From Chryseobacterium phosphatilyticum (GTDB lineage Bacteria; Bacteroidota; Bacteroidia; Flavobacteriales; Weeksellaceae), in NCBI RefSeq assembly GCF_002899825.2, contig NZ_PPED02000002.1:813631-877630 (forward strand): a DNA stretch of 64,000 nucleotides, written 5' to 3'. Numbering within the stretch: the stretch's first letter is position 1; each line of letters starts with the position of its first letter. Below, piece after piece: positions 1-10,027 of this stretch. A program made the position numbers and the translations under genes. The notes beneath the pieces were generated by a model, which ran no database searches, had not been told where the DNA came from, and saw only the letters and a list, made by a program, of their open reading frames with translations.

Positions 1-2038
1 AGGTTTCTATTTGTGAACGGCATTCTTTTTTGTCATTTCTGATATATTCATTGCTCAGTTTTTTATCCAGAATTCTTGCCTTTACATTATCTCGGAGCTG
101 AATGTCAAGAATGTCTTTTAATTCCTTTTTTAGATTTTTGTCTGTGATTTTAGCGGCTGCTTCAATCCTGTAGTCAAGGTTTCTGGTCATCCAGTCGGCA
201 GAAGAGATATACATATCCTCTGAACCTTTGTTATAGAAATACATCACCCTGGCATGCTCCAGATATTCGTCTACAATACTGATGGCTTTTATTTTTTCTT
301 TAAATTCCTTTTGATTTACGGCACAGTAAATTCCCCTCACAATCAGTCGTATCGTTACTCCTACCGTTGCGGCATCATATAATTTTTCGATCAATAACCG
401 ATCACTTAAAGAGTTGGCTTTTACAATAATTTCGGCCTTTCTTCCTGCTTTTGCTTCTTCAATTTCTTTGTCAATATGGTGAACAATCTTTTCACGCATA
501 AACTGGGGGCAAACTAGTAAATTTTTACAGGTTTTCAAAACTGAAATGAAATCTTCCTTTGGTTTTTTCAGTACATTGAACACTTTATTGATGTCTGCCA
601 TGATACCCCGGTCTGATGTAAGAAGTAAATGGTCCCCGTAGATTCTTGCTGTTTTTTCGTTAAAGTTTCCGGTACTTACAAATCCGTACTGAATCGTTTT
701 GTTGTGAGCTCTTTTTTTGATGACACACAATTTAGCATGTACCTTTTTGTTGGGAATTCCGACAAGTACGGTTATTCCTTCCGGTTCGAGCATATCTTTC
801 CATTCCAGATTGGATTCTTCATCAAACCTTGCCTGAAGTTCAAGCATGACAGTAACTTCTTTACCATTTCTGGCAGCATAAATTAAAGCATTGATAATTT
901 TTGAGCTGCTGGCGAGACGGTAGGCAGTGATCTGTATCGATTTTACATCAGGATCCATAGCGGCCTCACGCAATAGGTCGATCACCGGGTTGTATTTGTG
1001 ATATGGGAAGGTAAGAAGTACATCTTCTTTAAGAATGACATCCGTTACTCTTTCTCCATGTTCAAATGCCTGATGGGTAAACGAGGTTCTTTCTACAGGT
1101 CTTTCATACTTTTCAAAAACATCCGGAAAATCCATGAAATGTTTAAAGTTATGGATTTTTCCTCCCGGGATGATACTGTCTTTTTTGGTCAGGTTCAGCT
1201 TACGGATCAGAAGCTCCAGTAATGCTTTATCCATATCTTTATCAAAAACGAAACGGGTAGGCTTCCCTTTTCTTCTGTTTTTGAGCCCTTTTTCTATTTT
1301 TTCTGCAAAGTTGGTGCGGATATCATTATCCAGATCCAATTCGGCATCTTTGGTTACTTTAAAAGCATTCGCTGCAAATTCATCATATCCGAAATAAGAG
1401 AAAATATGAGGTAAGTTGAAGGTGATGACATCCTCGAGAAGCATTACATTTTTCTCTTCAGGATCTTCTGTTGGCAGCAATACGAACCTACCTACAAAAC
1501 GGGAAGGAATTTCAATAATGGCGTAGTTGCTGGAATACTGCCAGTCTTTTTTTCTCATAGCAACTCCCAGATAGAGGCTTTTGTCGCGCATATAGGGCAT
1601 GGGAGTATTTTCATGAAGCAGGATAGGAATCACATTAGATTCTACTACTTCATCAAAATAATTTCTGACAAACTCTTTTTGTTTTGCGGTCAGATTTTTG
1701 GCAGTTTTAATAAAAACTTTATGTTCAGCCATTTCTGTCTGAATTGTTTTCCAGGTTTTATCAAAATTCAGCTGGTGTCTCATGACCACCTCATTGATTC
1801 GTTGAAGGATTTTGGAAGGAGGCTGATAGAAAGATTCAGCGATTACTTTTTCCTTGAAATCCATGGCACGCTTTAATCCGGCAACACGTACTCTGAAGAA
1901 TTCATCCAGATTGTTGGAGAAAATTCCGAGGAAACGTATTCTTAAATGCAAAGGAACTTTTTCATCCATGGCTTCCTGTAAAACTCTTTCATTGAAAGCA
2001 AGCCATGTAATATCTCGTGGATTAAAGTGTAAAGACAT
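1..2038 (-). CDS. ppk1: Polyphosphate kinase 1 (3' end cut by window edge)
   Basis: This enzyme makes polyphosphate reversibly from ATP by way of a phosphohistidine. The reverse-strand frame runs open from the ATG at 2036-2038 to base 1, so about 679 residues are visible; the family is usually about 690 to 700, so only the tail is missing. The N-terminus begins MSLHFNPRDITWLAFNERVL, the typical Ppk1 start. Both phospholipase-D-like HKD regions are present: NKKVHAKL holds the phosphorylated histidine, and EYLEHARVMYF the second histidine. It lies 103 bases downstream of the GH36 gene on the same strand, with its own -7-like box. Identification is very secure. Confidence 0.95.
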   Translation of the reverse strand, partial: MSLHFNPRDITWLAFNERVLQEAMDEKVPLHLRIRFLGIFSNNLDEFFRVRVAGLKRAMDFKEKVIAESFYQPPSKILQRINEVVMRHQLNFDKTWKTIQTEMAEHKVFIKTAKNLTAKQKEFVRNYFDEVVESNVIPILLHENTPMPYMRDKSLYLGVAMRKKDWQYSSNYAIIEIPSRFVGRFVLLPTEDPEEKNVMLLEDVITFNLPHIFSYFGYDEFAANAFKVTKDAELDLDNDIRTNFAEKIEKGLKNRRKGKPTRFVFDKDMDKALLELLIRKLNLTKKDSIIPGGKIHNFKHFMDFPDVFEKYERPVERTSFTHQAFEHGERVTDVILKEDVLLTFPYHKYNPVIDLLREAAMDPDVKSIQITAYRLASSSKIINALIYAARNGKEVTVMLELQARFDEESNLEWKDMLEPEGITVLVGIPNKKVHAKLCVIKKRAHNKTIQYGFVSTGNFNEKTARIYGDHLLLTSDRGIMADINKVFNVLKKPKEDFISVLKTCKNLLVCPQFMREKIVHHIDKEIEEAKAGRKAEIIVKANSLSDRLLIEKLYDAATVGVTIRLIVRGIYCAVNQKEFKEKIKAISIVDEYLEHARVMYFYNKGSEDMYISSADWMTRNLDYRIEAAAKITDKNLKKELKDILDIQLRDNVKARILDKKLSNEYIRNDKKECRSQIET

Positions 2039-2060
2039 TCTTAAATGTATATAATTTTAT

Positions 2061-2068
2061 CAAAAATA
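2061..2068 (-). promoter_or_regulatory. Candidate -7 box of ppk1
   Basis: TATTTTTG on the minus strand fits the Bacteroidota -7 consensus TAnnTTTG and lies 22 bases before the ppk1 ATG. No matching TTTG was found 19 bases further upstream, so the call is tentative. Confidence 0.35.
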
Positions 2069-2141
2069 ATAATTCGTACAATTTCTACCCCTATTTCTTA
2101 GGTTAAACTTTGATTAAATTTATGTACCGTTTAAAGTGGAT

Positions 2142-4319
2142 TTAATTTACGGATTTTAGTTCAATAATACTACTTTTTATGCTTCCGTTTAAAAACCATT
2201 TCAGGCCCACCTTCATAAGATAATCCCCAGAAAGTATTTTCCCGTTTTGGGAAAGCTGTGGTTTATTTTCATCTTCAAGATTAAGCTCTGTCAGCTGGTA
2301 TTTTTTATCAGGGTCAAGACCTTTGCAATATACAGGATCAAAATAGTCCCCATATTGGGTATGTAGAGTATAAGCGTAGAGTACTGCTTTATTTTTAGAT
2401 TGATCAACGAGCATCCATGCTGCCTGATTATTGTTGTAAGGTGCTATTAACCGGTACATTTCACCTGTATTGACAATGTCCTGAATGTTTTTGTAATTTT
2501 TCACAGCATTCTGAGATAGTTTCAGTTCCTGGCTATTCATCTCATTAACCCTTATATCAAATCCAAGTTTACCACTCATAGCTACGTCCAGTTTATATTT
2601 CAGAGGCTGTTTTCCCCAGCTGGTTACATGAGCGCATTGAATTCCCATAGGAAAGAAATGAGAGTACCCATATTGCATCAGTATTCTTTGTACAGGGTCG
2701 GTATTGTCACTTGGCCAGAATTCATTGGCATATTTTAAACCTCCATATTCAGCCCGACTACCACCGCCACTACACCACATTAGCTCTATATCCGGATACT
2801 TCTGCCGTACCCTTTGCAGCACTTTATAAAGTCCTAAAATATAATCAATATAAAGATTACTTTGTTTCTCTTTCAAATAATTTGAAAAAGTATTGGTCAT
2901 ATAGCGGTTACAATCCCATTTGATATAAGCAATACCCGGATTCTGCAGAAGAATATTATCTATTACCTTGAAAGCATGATCCTGTACATTCGGGTTAGAC
3001 ATATCCAATACAAGCTGAGATCTTCGAAGATTTTCAGACCTGTTTGGAAGTTTTAAAATCCATTCCGGATGTTTTTCATACAATTCACTTTTAGGGTTTA
3101 CCATTTCCGGTTCTACCCATATACCAAACTTTACATTACGTTTCTTAGCTTCATTTACCAAAAATGGTAAGCCATTGGGAAGTTTTTTGTGATTAACTTC
3201 CCAGTCTCCCAGACCGGCATTGTCACTATTTCGTGGATACTTGTTTCCGAACCAGCCATCATCTAAAAGAAAAACATCAACGCCTAAACTTTGTGATTCA
3301 TCCAGTAAGCTGATGAGTTTCTTTTCATCAAAATTAAAAGAAGTAGCCTCCCAATTGTTAAGTAGGGTTGATTTGTTTTCTTTTCCTTTGTAAATTCCAT
3401 AATTGTTGGCCCATTGATGAAGATTTCTGGAAGCCTGGCCTTTTCCGGAATAAGAATAAGTATAAATAAAGGAAGGGGTAGTAAATGAAGTATTGGGAGA
3501 CAAAATATAATCGGAGATATAATTGTTAACACCCGGTAAAATTTGTAGGAGACGTCCTGTTTCTTCATTATAATGCATGTTTTCGAAACCTAATTTAAAG
3601 TTGCCACTCCAGGCCAGTGTTCCTGCCAATACATTTCCGCTTTCTTCATTGGCCGGATGATCAACTGAAAGCATAAAGGATGGTAGGTTAGTGGCTGTTC
3701 CCTGAGTACCTTGTTTAGATTCTATACTATGAATACTTTCCGGGAGAAGGCTTTCCTGCATGCGCATTTCATTGGCCCAACCCCCTGAAAATTGGGTAAG
3801 ATAATAGTTTTCTGAAGAAAGCTGAAGAAATGCAGAAGTATAGTATTTCAATACAACGGGTTTCTTTTCCTGATGTTTTATTTCTGTCCATTGTTCTATG
3901 ACATTTTCATTCCGGTAGGCTTTAAAATGCAATGTCACATAAAATGGATATTGAGGATCCTTAAGCTGAATCTCAGTAGATTGTATATTTTCTTCATTTT
4001 TTGCAGTATGATTAAGGTATTGAAGTTCCAATGAAGGGTTTTTGTCGGCATGCAATACACCTAATGCAGGTTCCCGAACAGTAGTCGCTCCTTGTGTGGT
4101 AATTGCCGGTAAGGAACTGGCCCTTATCATGGAGTAGTCGGCAGTCGATTTTAAAACGGGCCCAAAATATAATTGGGAAAGTTGATTTTCAGTATTTGTC
4201 GTATATACAAGTGCTGTATTTTGTGTCGAAATAATAATAAGCGGAAGTATTTTCTTGTTTTGTGCCTTTCCTAAACATAGAAAAAGACAGCAGATAATGG
4301 CTAAACCGATTTTTTTCAT
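2142..4319 (-). CDS. Secreted alpha-galactosidase, GH36 family
   Basis: Glycoside hydrolase predicted to release terminal alpha-linked galactose. The chosen start at 4319 gives 725 residues with a clean signal peptide (MKKIGLAIICCLFLCLGKAQ); a start 45 bases upstream would put 15 odd residues before it. A beta-sandwich N-terminal region is followed by the TIM barrel. The barrel contains IKWDCNR, whose Asp (about residue 469) is the family nucleophile, and PSDNTDP, whose first Asp (about 538) is the acid/base. A C-terminal beta domain closes the protein. The length matches the family. The neighbours, ppk1 and dnaK, do not suggest a polysaccharide locus, so the natural substrate is unknown. Confidence 0.9.
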   Translation of the reverse strand: MKKIGLAIICCLFLCLGKAQNKKILPLIIISTQNTALVYTTNTENQLSQLYFGPVLKSTADYSMIRASSLPAITTQGATTVREPALGVLHADKNPSLELQYLNHTAKNEENIQSTEIQLKDPQYPFYVTLHFKAYRNENVIEQWTEIKHQEKKPVVLKYYTSAFLQLSSENYYLTQFSGGWANEMRMQESLLPESIHSIESKQGTQGTATNLPSFMLSVDHPANEESGNVLAGTLAWSGNFKLGFENMHYNEETGRLLQILPGVNNYISDYILSPNTSFTTPSFIYTYSYSGKGQASRNLHQWANNYGIYKGKENKSTLLNNWEATSFNFDEKKLISLLDESQSLGVDVFLLDDGWFGNKYPRNSDNAGLGDWEVNHKKLPNGLPFLVNEAKKRNVKFGIWVEPEMVNPKSELYEKHPEWILKLPNRSENLRRSQLVLDMSNPNVQDHAFKVIDNILLQNPGIAYIKWDCNRYMTNTFSNYLKEKQSNLYIDYILGLYKVLQRVRQKYPDIELMWCSGGGSRAEYGGLKYANEFWPSDNTDPVQRILMQYGYSHFFPMGIQCAHVTSWGKQPLKYKLDVAMSGKLGFDIRVNEMNSQELKLSQNAVKNYKNIQDIVNTGEMYRLIAPYNNNQAAWMLVDQSKNKAVLYAYTLHTQYGDYFDPVYCKGLDPDKKYQLTELNLEDENKPQLSQNGKILSGDYLMKVGLKWFLNGSIKSSIIELKSVN

Positions 4320-4416
4320 GTGATGTGTATGTTTTCCTAAAGATATGGAAAATAAATGAGCCAAATCTGCTTCCGTAAAGAAGTCTGCCAGAAAATATTT
4401 CCATATTAATTTGAAT

Positions 4417-4440
4417 AAAACCCTGTACAGTGAGGGTTTT
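4417..4440. terminator. Hairpin in the divergent GH36/dnaK gap
   Basis: AAAACCCT at 4417-4424 pairs with AGGGTTTT at 4433-4440 around an 8-base loop, with T-rich sequence after it on the plus strand. It looks like a factor-independent terminator, yet it sits between two divergent gene starts, where no converging gene needs one. Confidence 0.5.
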
Positions 4441-4542
4441 TATTTTTATTGTGTCATTTTGTCACAAATCTTTGAATGGTATAGATATTGAGAAATTGAG
4501 AGTGTAAATTAAATTAGAAATTAGAAAAAAATATAAAATATT

Positions 4543-6438
4543 ATGAGTAAAATAATTGGAATTGACTTAGGAACAACCAACTCTTGTGTTGCTGTAATGG
4601 AGGGTAAAGACCCTGTTGTTATCCCGAATGCAGAAGGTAAAAGAACAACTCCTTCAATTGTAGCTTTCACAGAAGATGGTGAAAGAAAAGTAGGTGATCC
4701 TGCAAAAAGACAGGCTGTAACGAATCCAACAAAGACTGTTTACTCTATCAAAAGATTTATTGGAACACACTTTAAAGATGATGCTTCTGAAATCACAAGA
4801 GTACCTTATAAAGTGGTTGCCGGACCAAACGATACCGTAAAAGTAAAAATTGACGATAGAGAATATACTCCACAGGAAATTTCTGCAATGACACTTCAGA
4901 AAATGAAGAAAACTGCTGAAGATTATCTTGGACAAGAGGTAACAAGAGCGGTAATCACTGTTCCTGCTTACTTCAATGATGCACAAAGACAAGCGACTAA
5001 AGAAGCTGGTGAGATTGCAGGTCTTAAAGTAGAAAGAATTATCAACGAACCTACAGCTGCAGCGCTAGCTTACGGTTTAGATAAAAATCATAAAGATCAG
5101 AAAATCGCAGTATACGACCTTGGAGGTGGTACTTTCGATATCTCCATCCTTGATTTAGGAGACGGTGTATTTGAAGTATTGTCTACAAACGGTGATACTC
5201 ACTTAGGAGGTGATGACTTTGATGATGTGATCATCAACTGGATGGCTGACGAATTCAAAGCTGAAGAAGGTGTAGATTTAAAATCAGATGCAATCGCTCT
5301 TCAAAGATTGAAAGAAGCTGCTGAGAAAGCAAAAATTGAATTATCTTCTTCTCCACAGACTGAGATCAACTTACCTTATATCACGGCTACAGCTACAGGT
5401 CCTAAACACTTAGTGAAGACTTTAACTAAAGCTAAATTCGAGCAATTATCTGCTGATCTTGTAAGAAGATCTATGGAGCCGGTTGCTAAAGCATTAAAAG
5501 ATGCAGGTTTATCAACTTCTGATATTGATGAGGTAATCCTTGTAGGTGGTTCTACAAGAATCCCTATCATTCAGGAAGAAGTTGAGAAATTCTTCGGTAA
5601 AAAACCATCTAAAGGAGTTAACCCGGATGAGGTTGTAGCTATTGGTGCTGCTATTCAGGGAGGAGTATTAACAGGAGATGTAAAAGACGTATTACTTCTT
5701 GACGTTACACCGCTTTCTTTAGGTATCGAAACAATGGGTTCTGTATTCACAAAATTAATTGAAGCGAATACGACTATCCCGACTAAAAAATCTGAAGTAT
5801 TCTCTACAGCTTCTGACAACCAACCGGCTGTAAGCATCAGAGTAGGACAAGGAGAAAGATCAATGTTCAACGATAATAAAGAGATTGGTAGATTCGATCT
5901 TGCAGATATTCCACCAGCGCCAAGAGGAGTTCCTCAAATCGAAGTAACTTTCGATATTGACGCTAACGGTATCTTAAGTGTATCTGCTAAAGATAAAGGA
6001 ACTGGTAAAGAGCAGACTATCAAAATCCAGGCTTCTTCAGGCCTTTCTGACGAAGAAATCGAAAGAATGAAGAAAGAAGCTCAGGAAAATTCTGCAGCGG
6101 ATGCTAAGAAAAAAGAAGAAGTTGAGATTTTCAACAAAGCAGATGGGTTAATCTTCCAGACTGAAAAGCAGTTGAAAGAATTCGGTGAAAAACTTTCTGC
6201 TGATAAAAAAGCAGCAATAGAAGCAGCTCACGGAGAATTGAAAACAGCTTTCGAAGCTAAAAATGCTGATGATGTAAAAGCTAAAACTGAAGCATTAGAT
6301 GCAGCATGGATGGCAGCTTCTGAAGAATTGTACGCAGCGGGTCAACAGCCAGGTGCTGATGCAGGAGCTCAAAACCCTGGAGGTAATGCCGGAGCAGCGG
6401 ATGATGTACAGGATGCAGATTTCGAAGAAGTAAAATAA
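4543..6438 (+). CDS. dnaK: Hsp70 chaperone DnaK
   Basis: ATP-driven cytoplasmic chaperone that binds exposed hydrophobic peptides together with DnaJ and GrpE. It has 631 residues, normal for the family. The nucleotide-binding domain opens with [18 protein letters not shown] and carries the signatures [13 protein letters not shown] and [13 protein letters not shown]. The linker [16 protein letters not shown] leads into the substrate-binding domain and the helical lid. The C-terminus is Gly/Ala-rich and ends in an acidic EEVK tail. No dnaJ or grpE lies nearby, so the gene stands alone between its own 5' gap and a strong terminator. Confidence 0.98.
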   Translation: MSKIIGIDLGTTNSCVAVMEGKDPVVIPNAEGKRTTPSIVAFTEDGERKVGDPAKRQAVTNPTKTVYSIKRFIGTHFKDDASEITRVPYKVVAGPNDTVKVKIDDREYTPQEISAMTLQKMKKTAEDYLGQEVTRAVITVPAYFNDAQRQATKEAGEIAGLKVERIINEPTAAALAYGLDKNHKDQKIAVYDLGGGTFDISILDLGDGVFEVLSTNGDTHLGGDDFDDVIINWMADEFKAEEGVDLKSDAIALQRLKEAAEKAKIELSSSPQTEINLPYITATATGPKHLVKTLTKAKFEQLSADLVRRSMEPVAKALKDAGLSTSDIDEVILVGGSTRIPIIQEEVEKFFGKKPSKGVNPDEVVAIGAAIQGGVLTGDVKDVLLLDVTPLSLGIETMGSVFTKLIEANTTIPTKKSEVFSTASDNQPAVSIRVGQGERSMFNDNKEIGRFDLADIPPAPRGVPQIEVTFDIDANGILSVSAKDKGTGKEQTIKIQASSGLSDEEIERMKKEAQENSAADAKKKEEVEIFNKADGLIFQTEKQLKEFGEKLSADKKAAIEAAHGELKTAFEAKNADDVKAKTEALDAAWMAASEELYAAGQQPGADAGAQNPGGNAGAADDVQDADFEEVK

Positions 6439-6462
6439 TAATAGATTTTTTTAAATAAATTG

Positions 6463-6492
6463 AATCCTCAGGTTTATACTTGAGGATTTTTT
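6463..6492 (+). terminator. Terminator of dnaK
   Basis: AATCCTCA at 6463-6470 pairs perfectly with TGAGGATT at 6481-6488 and is followed by a T run. Confidence 0.85.
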
Positions 6493-6557
6493 GTGTTAAA
6501 TTTTGTAGTTTTTTTCTTTTTTTGATAATTTCCCACCTCTCATATATTTTAAAAAGA

Positions 6558-6565
6558 TAATTTTG
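6558..6565 (+). promoter_or_regulatory. Candidate -7 box of the M60 peptidase gene
   Basis: TAATTTTG matches TAnnTTTG and lies 42 bases before the ATG at 6608. No good -33 element is seen at the expected distance. Confidence 0.35.
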
Positions 6566-6607
6566 TATTTTAATTCACTAATCATTGATTTTTAATTACA
6601 GTATATT

Positions 6608-9600
6608 ATGAAAAAAAATTATCTTACTTTTTTATTGTTTTTATGGGTGCAAATACTCTTTGCACAATATAAGATGCCTGTGGCATTTGTGAGTTCGTTA
6701 CAACCAGCGCAATCTGGTGAGGAAGCCAATAGAACTATTGATAATAATATCAATACCCTTTACCATTCAAGATATAATTTGAGTACGGCGATGCCTGACC
6801 AGTTAAGCTTTTATTTCTCAAATCGGGTAAAAAGTGTTAACAGGTTGGTGTATAAACCAAGACCTACCGGACTCAACGGAATCTGGACAAGTGTGAAAAT
6901 TTCTTATTCCACACAGGCAAACCCTTCGGTTTTCACTGATATTGCAGGAGTGATTACCTGGGCGGCTGATAATACCGCCAAAACAATTGATTTACCAACA
7001 TCTATTATCAAACCAGCCGTAATAAAAGTAGATGTTTTAAGTGCTCAAAATAATTTTTCGAGTTGTGCAGAAATGGAGTTCTATTCTTCTGAACAGGTAG
7101 ATCCCGTAACAGCAGAGTGTACTCTTCCTGTAAGTGAGTTTTCATCTTATAATGATATTCAGGTTCTGCCACAAGTTGCAGGGTCTTCTGCTTCCAGTTT
7201 TCAACCGGGAGAAAATATTGAGAAATCTTTCGACGGTGATACAAATACTTTGTACCACAGTAATTGGAGTGCAACAGCTGCTACTTTCCCGATTTCTTTA
7301 GTTTATAGATTTGACGGACAGACTGCTATTAATTACTTAAGATATACGTCAAGACAGGATGGTCCAAACGGACTTTTCGGAAATGTGAAGATAAGTTATA
7401 ATACCATTTCAAATCCAAATTATATTGATATTTCAACGTATAACTTCGGACAGATCAATACGATAAAAACAGTAGTTTTCCCCTCAGTAATTACTCCTTT
7501 AAATATTAAAATTGAAGTTCTTGACGGTAAAAATAATTTTGCGAGTTGTGCTGAAATGGAATTTTTCCAGACAAATCCAAATAGTTTAAATTTTTCAGCA
7601 TATTCCAATATTTTTGATGATCCTGTTTTCAGTACATTGAAACCCAATGTTACCCAGCAGGATATCAATGCGATTGCTTCTCCATTTATTAAAGGTTTAG
7701 CTCAATGTCTATTTAATAATACTTATCATAAAAAATACCGGGTTCAGACTGTTTCAGCATATAAAACACTCAATACCATTAATGTACAATATAAAGTAGG
7801 AAACTATAATCATTATGAAAACCCTACCGGAATTGCTTTTCAGCCAAATACGACTGTTATTGTTTTTGCTAAAGACATTACAACAGCCAATGGAGTGTAT
7901 TTAAAAATAAGAGACTTTGCTACAGAAGGTTCTTCTCCTGAAAAATCTTATGAATTGAAAAATGGAATCAATATTCTGAACATTAGCAACGCCGGACTGG
8001 GATATATTTCTTATTATACAGATGATGTAAGTGCAGCTCCAGTTTCTGTAAATATAACAGGAGGAATAGTAAATGGAATCTATAAAAAAGGAACATCATC
8101 TTCTGAATGGACGGAAATACTTACCAATGATGTATATCCCAAAATTGATATTGAAGGCTATTACACAAAGCTGGTAATTGATAAATTTGCGGTAAGTGGC
8201 TTTCATTTTTCAAATCCTCAGCCTTTGATTGATAAATATGATGCTATCACAAAGTCAGAAAGAGAGATGATGGGTTTCTTTACATTTAATAAAAATATAA
8301 AGAACAGACAGTTAGTATATACAGAATCTACCGGAGGTTGGTTTGCAGGAGGTATGGGTGCTCATTTAGATCTTACCTGGGGACTTTCAAATTCAGCTTC
8401 AGCAAGCGGGATGGATATCTGGGGAGTGGGGCACGAATTAGGTCACGTCAATCAGATAAGACCGGGGTTAAAATGGATCGGAACTACAGAAATTACTAAT
8501 AATCTGTATTCATTATGGGCGTATTATAATTTGTATTCCCCTGCAGGAAGCAACAGATTTACAAGGCTTGAAGGAGAAGTAGCAGATAAAAGTGCTTTTC
8601 CTAAAGTGGCAGGAAACAGATTTGGAGAAATTATTATCCAGACACAGATTAATGGAAAAAATATTATGGATCAGTTCAGAACAGATTATGTGAATTCGCG
8701 TGATGGAAATTTCAGAAGTTTGATTCCTTTCTGGCAATTAGAATTGTATTATCAATTGGCAGGCGCTTCCAAAGGAGCCCCAAGACTTGATTTTGATACA
8801 GATATGTCTGATGAAAGTACACAAAATCCACCTGCTCCGGTGACAGGAGTAGATTACGCACACTGGTTTGCAATCGTTGCTGAAAAAGTAAGAAATACTG
8901 ATGAGTCGCAACTTACGCAAGGACAATTGGTCATGAACTTTGTAAAAAATACATGTGATGCAGTGCAGGAAAATCTTATTGATTTCTTTACGAATACAGG
9001 TTTTTTGATACCTATTGACGGAATCATTTCAGATTACTCAACGGCTCAGCTTACCATCACACAAAGCATGATTGATGATGTGAAATCATATATTTTATCT
9101 AAAGGATATGCAAAGCCTGTATCACCAGTGATTAATTATCTTTCTGCAAACAGTTTAAATGCATTTAAAAACCTTCTTCCTGTTGCAGGAGTGACAGGAG
9201 TTGGAGCTCAGATTACAACGAATGCTCAGGGACAATTTTTATTAGTAGACAATACGAAGTGGGTGAACACAGTAGCATTTGAAACTTATGATGCCAACAA
9301 CCAAATGATCAGTGTTTCCATTGTTGGAACAGGTGATACAACATTGGCAAAAACATATGTGGATTTTCCTTCCAATGCTCAGAAAGTATATGCAGTAGGG
9401 TATAACGGTCAAAAAATATTGGTATATCCGGCCGAGAATCTGGCAGTAAATGAGGTTGATGATAGAAATAATAATTTTGCCATCTCTCCGAATCCTTTAA
9501 AAAATGGAGAAAAGATGATTATTACTATTAAAAATCCAAAAGGAAATCTGATAGCAGCATTGTATGATATAACAGGGAAATTGATTATTTCCGTAAAAGG

Positions 9601-9721
9601 ATCTTTAAACGAAATAAATAATAAGATCAATGCGCAGGCACAAAAGCTGAAAACAGGTATTTATATTATTTCAATCAATGATGGAACACATCAATATCAA
9701 TCTAAAATTATTAAGGAATAA
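6608..9721 (+). CDS. T9SS-secreted M60-type metallopeptidase with two discoidin-like domains
   Basis: Large (1037 aa) secreted zinc peptidase. Signal peptide MKKNYLTFLLFLWVQILFAQ is followed by two related F5/8C (discoidin/CBM32)-like modules at about residues 25-165 and 175-325; both contain a segment of the type NNFSSCAEMEF or NNFASCAEMEF. The catalytic part has GVGHELGHVNQ (HExxH at about 609-613), which with the downstream acidic residues fits the gluzincin M60/enhancin-like family. Many members cut mucin-type O-glycoproteins. The last 75 or so residues (ISPNPLKNGEKMIITIKN onward to KIIKE) are a type A T9SS sorting domain, so export to the surface or medium is expected. The protein substrate is inferred from the family only. 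Confidence 0.88.
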   Translation: MKKNYLTFLLFLWVQILFAQYKMPVAFVSSLQPAQSGEEANRTIDNNINTLYHSRYNLSTAMPDQLSFYFSNRVKSVNRLVYKPRPTGLNGIWTSVKISYSTQANPSVFTDIAGVITWAADNTAKTIDLPTSIIKPAVIKVDVLSAQNNFSSCAEMEFYSSEQVDPVTAECTLPVSEFSSYNDIQVLPQVAGSSASSFQPGENIEKSFDGDTNTLYHSNWSATAATFPISLVYRFDGQTAINYLRYTSRQDGPNGLFGNVKISYNTISNPNYIDISTYNFGQINTIKTVVFPSVITPLNIKIEVLDGKNNFASCAEMEFFQTNPNSLNFSAYSNIFDDPVFSTLKPNVTQQDINAIASPFIKGLAQCLFNNTYHKKYRVQTVSAYKTLNTINVQYKVGNYNHYENPTGIAFQPNTTVIVFAKDITTANGVYLKIRDFATEGSSPEKSYELKNGINILNISNAGLGYISYYTDDVSAAPVSVNITGGIVNGIYKKGTSSSEWTEILTNDVYPKIDIEGYYTKLVIDKFAVSGFHFSNPQPLIDKYDAITKSEREMMGFFTFNKNIKNRQLVYTESTGGWFAGGMGAHLDLTWGLSNSASASGMDIWGVGHELGHVNQIRPGLKWIGTTEITNNLYSLWAYYNLYSPAGSNRFTRLEGEVADKSAFPKVAGNRFGEIIIQTQINGKNIMDQFRTDYVNSRDGNFRSLIPFWQLELYYQLAGASKGAPRLDFDTDMSDESTQNPPAPVTGVDYAHWFAIVAEKVRNTDESQLTQGQLVMNFVKNTCDAVQENLIDFFTNTGFLIPIDGIISDYSTAQLTITQSMIDDVKSYILSKGYAKPVSPVINYLSANSLNAFKNLLPVAGVTGVGAQITTNAQGQFLLVDNTKWVNTVAFETYDANNQMISVSIVGTGDTTLAKTYVDFPSNAQKVYAVGYNGQKILVYPAENLAVNEVDDRNNNFAISPNPLKNGEKMIITIKNPKGNLIAALYDITGKLIISVKGSLNEINNKINAQAQKLKTGIYIISINDGTHQYQSKIIKE

Positions 9722-9743
9722 TCATTTCTGAATACAAATAAAG

Positions 9744-9778
9744 AATTCCCTGAGCGCTAGCGAAGGGAATTTTTTTTA
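9744..9778 (+). terminator. Terminator of the M60 peptidase gene
   Basis: AATTCCCT (9744-9751) pairs with AGGGAATT (9764-9771), with an inner palindrome CGCTAGCG and a T tract after the stem. Confidence 0.85.
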
Positions 9779-10000
9779 CCGGAACTTAAAATAGTTTAAA
9801 ACCAGGTGAGGAATTCCTTCCTAAATTAATAAAACGTTTTTTTTGAAATCCAAGAATACAATTACAACCTATGGGGTTGGTAATTTCCATTATCAAATTT
9901 ATTCTTTATTTGGGGAATTGTATGTTTACTTTCATTTATTTTAAGAAATAATAACTAAAATAATTTTAAAAATCTTTTTTTTATTTAGAATAATTATAAT

Positions 10001-10008
10001 TAATTTTG
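10001..10008 (+). promoter_or_regulatory. Candidate -7 box for the TonB-receptor/peroxidase cluster
   Basis: TAATTTTG matches the Bacteroidota -7 consensus 20 bases before the GTG start at 10028. An in-frame stop (TAA at 10001-10003) lies within the box, so no earlier start is possible; this supports the GTG. The rest of the 306-base gap from 9722 holds the upstream terminator and AT-rich sequence with no other recognisable element. Confidence 0.5.
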
Positions 10009-10027
10009 CGATCTAAATATTCTAAGG

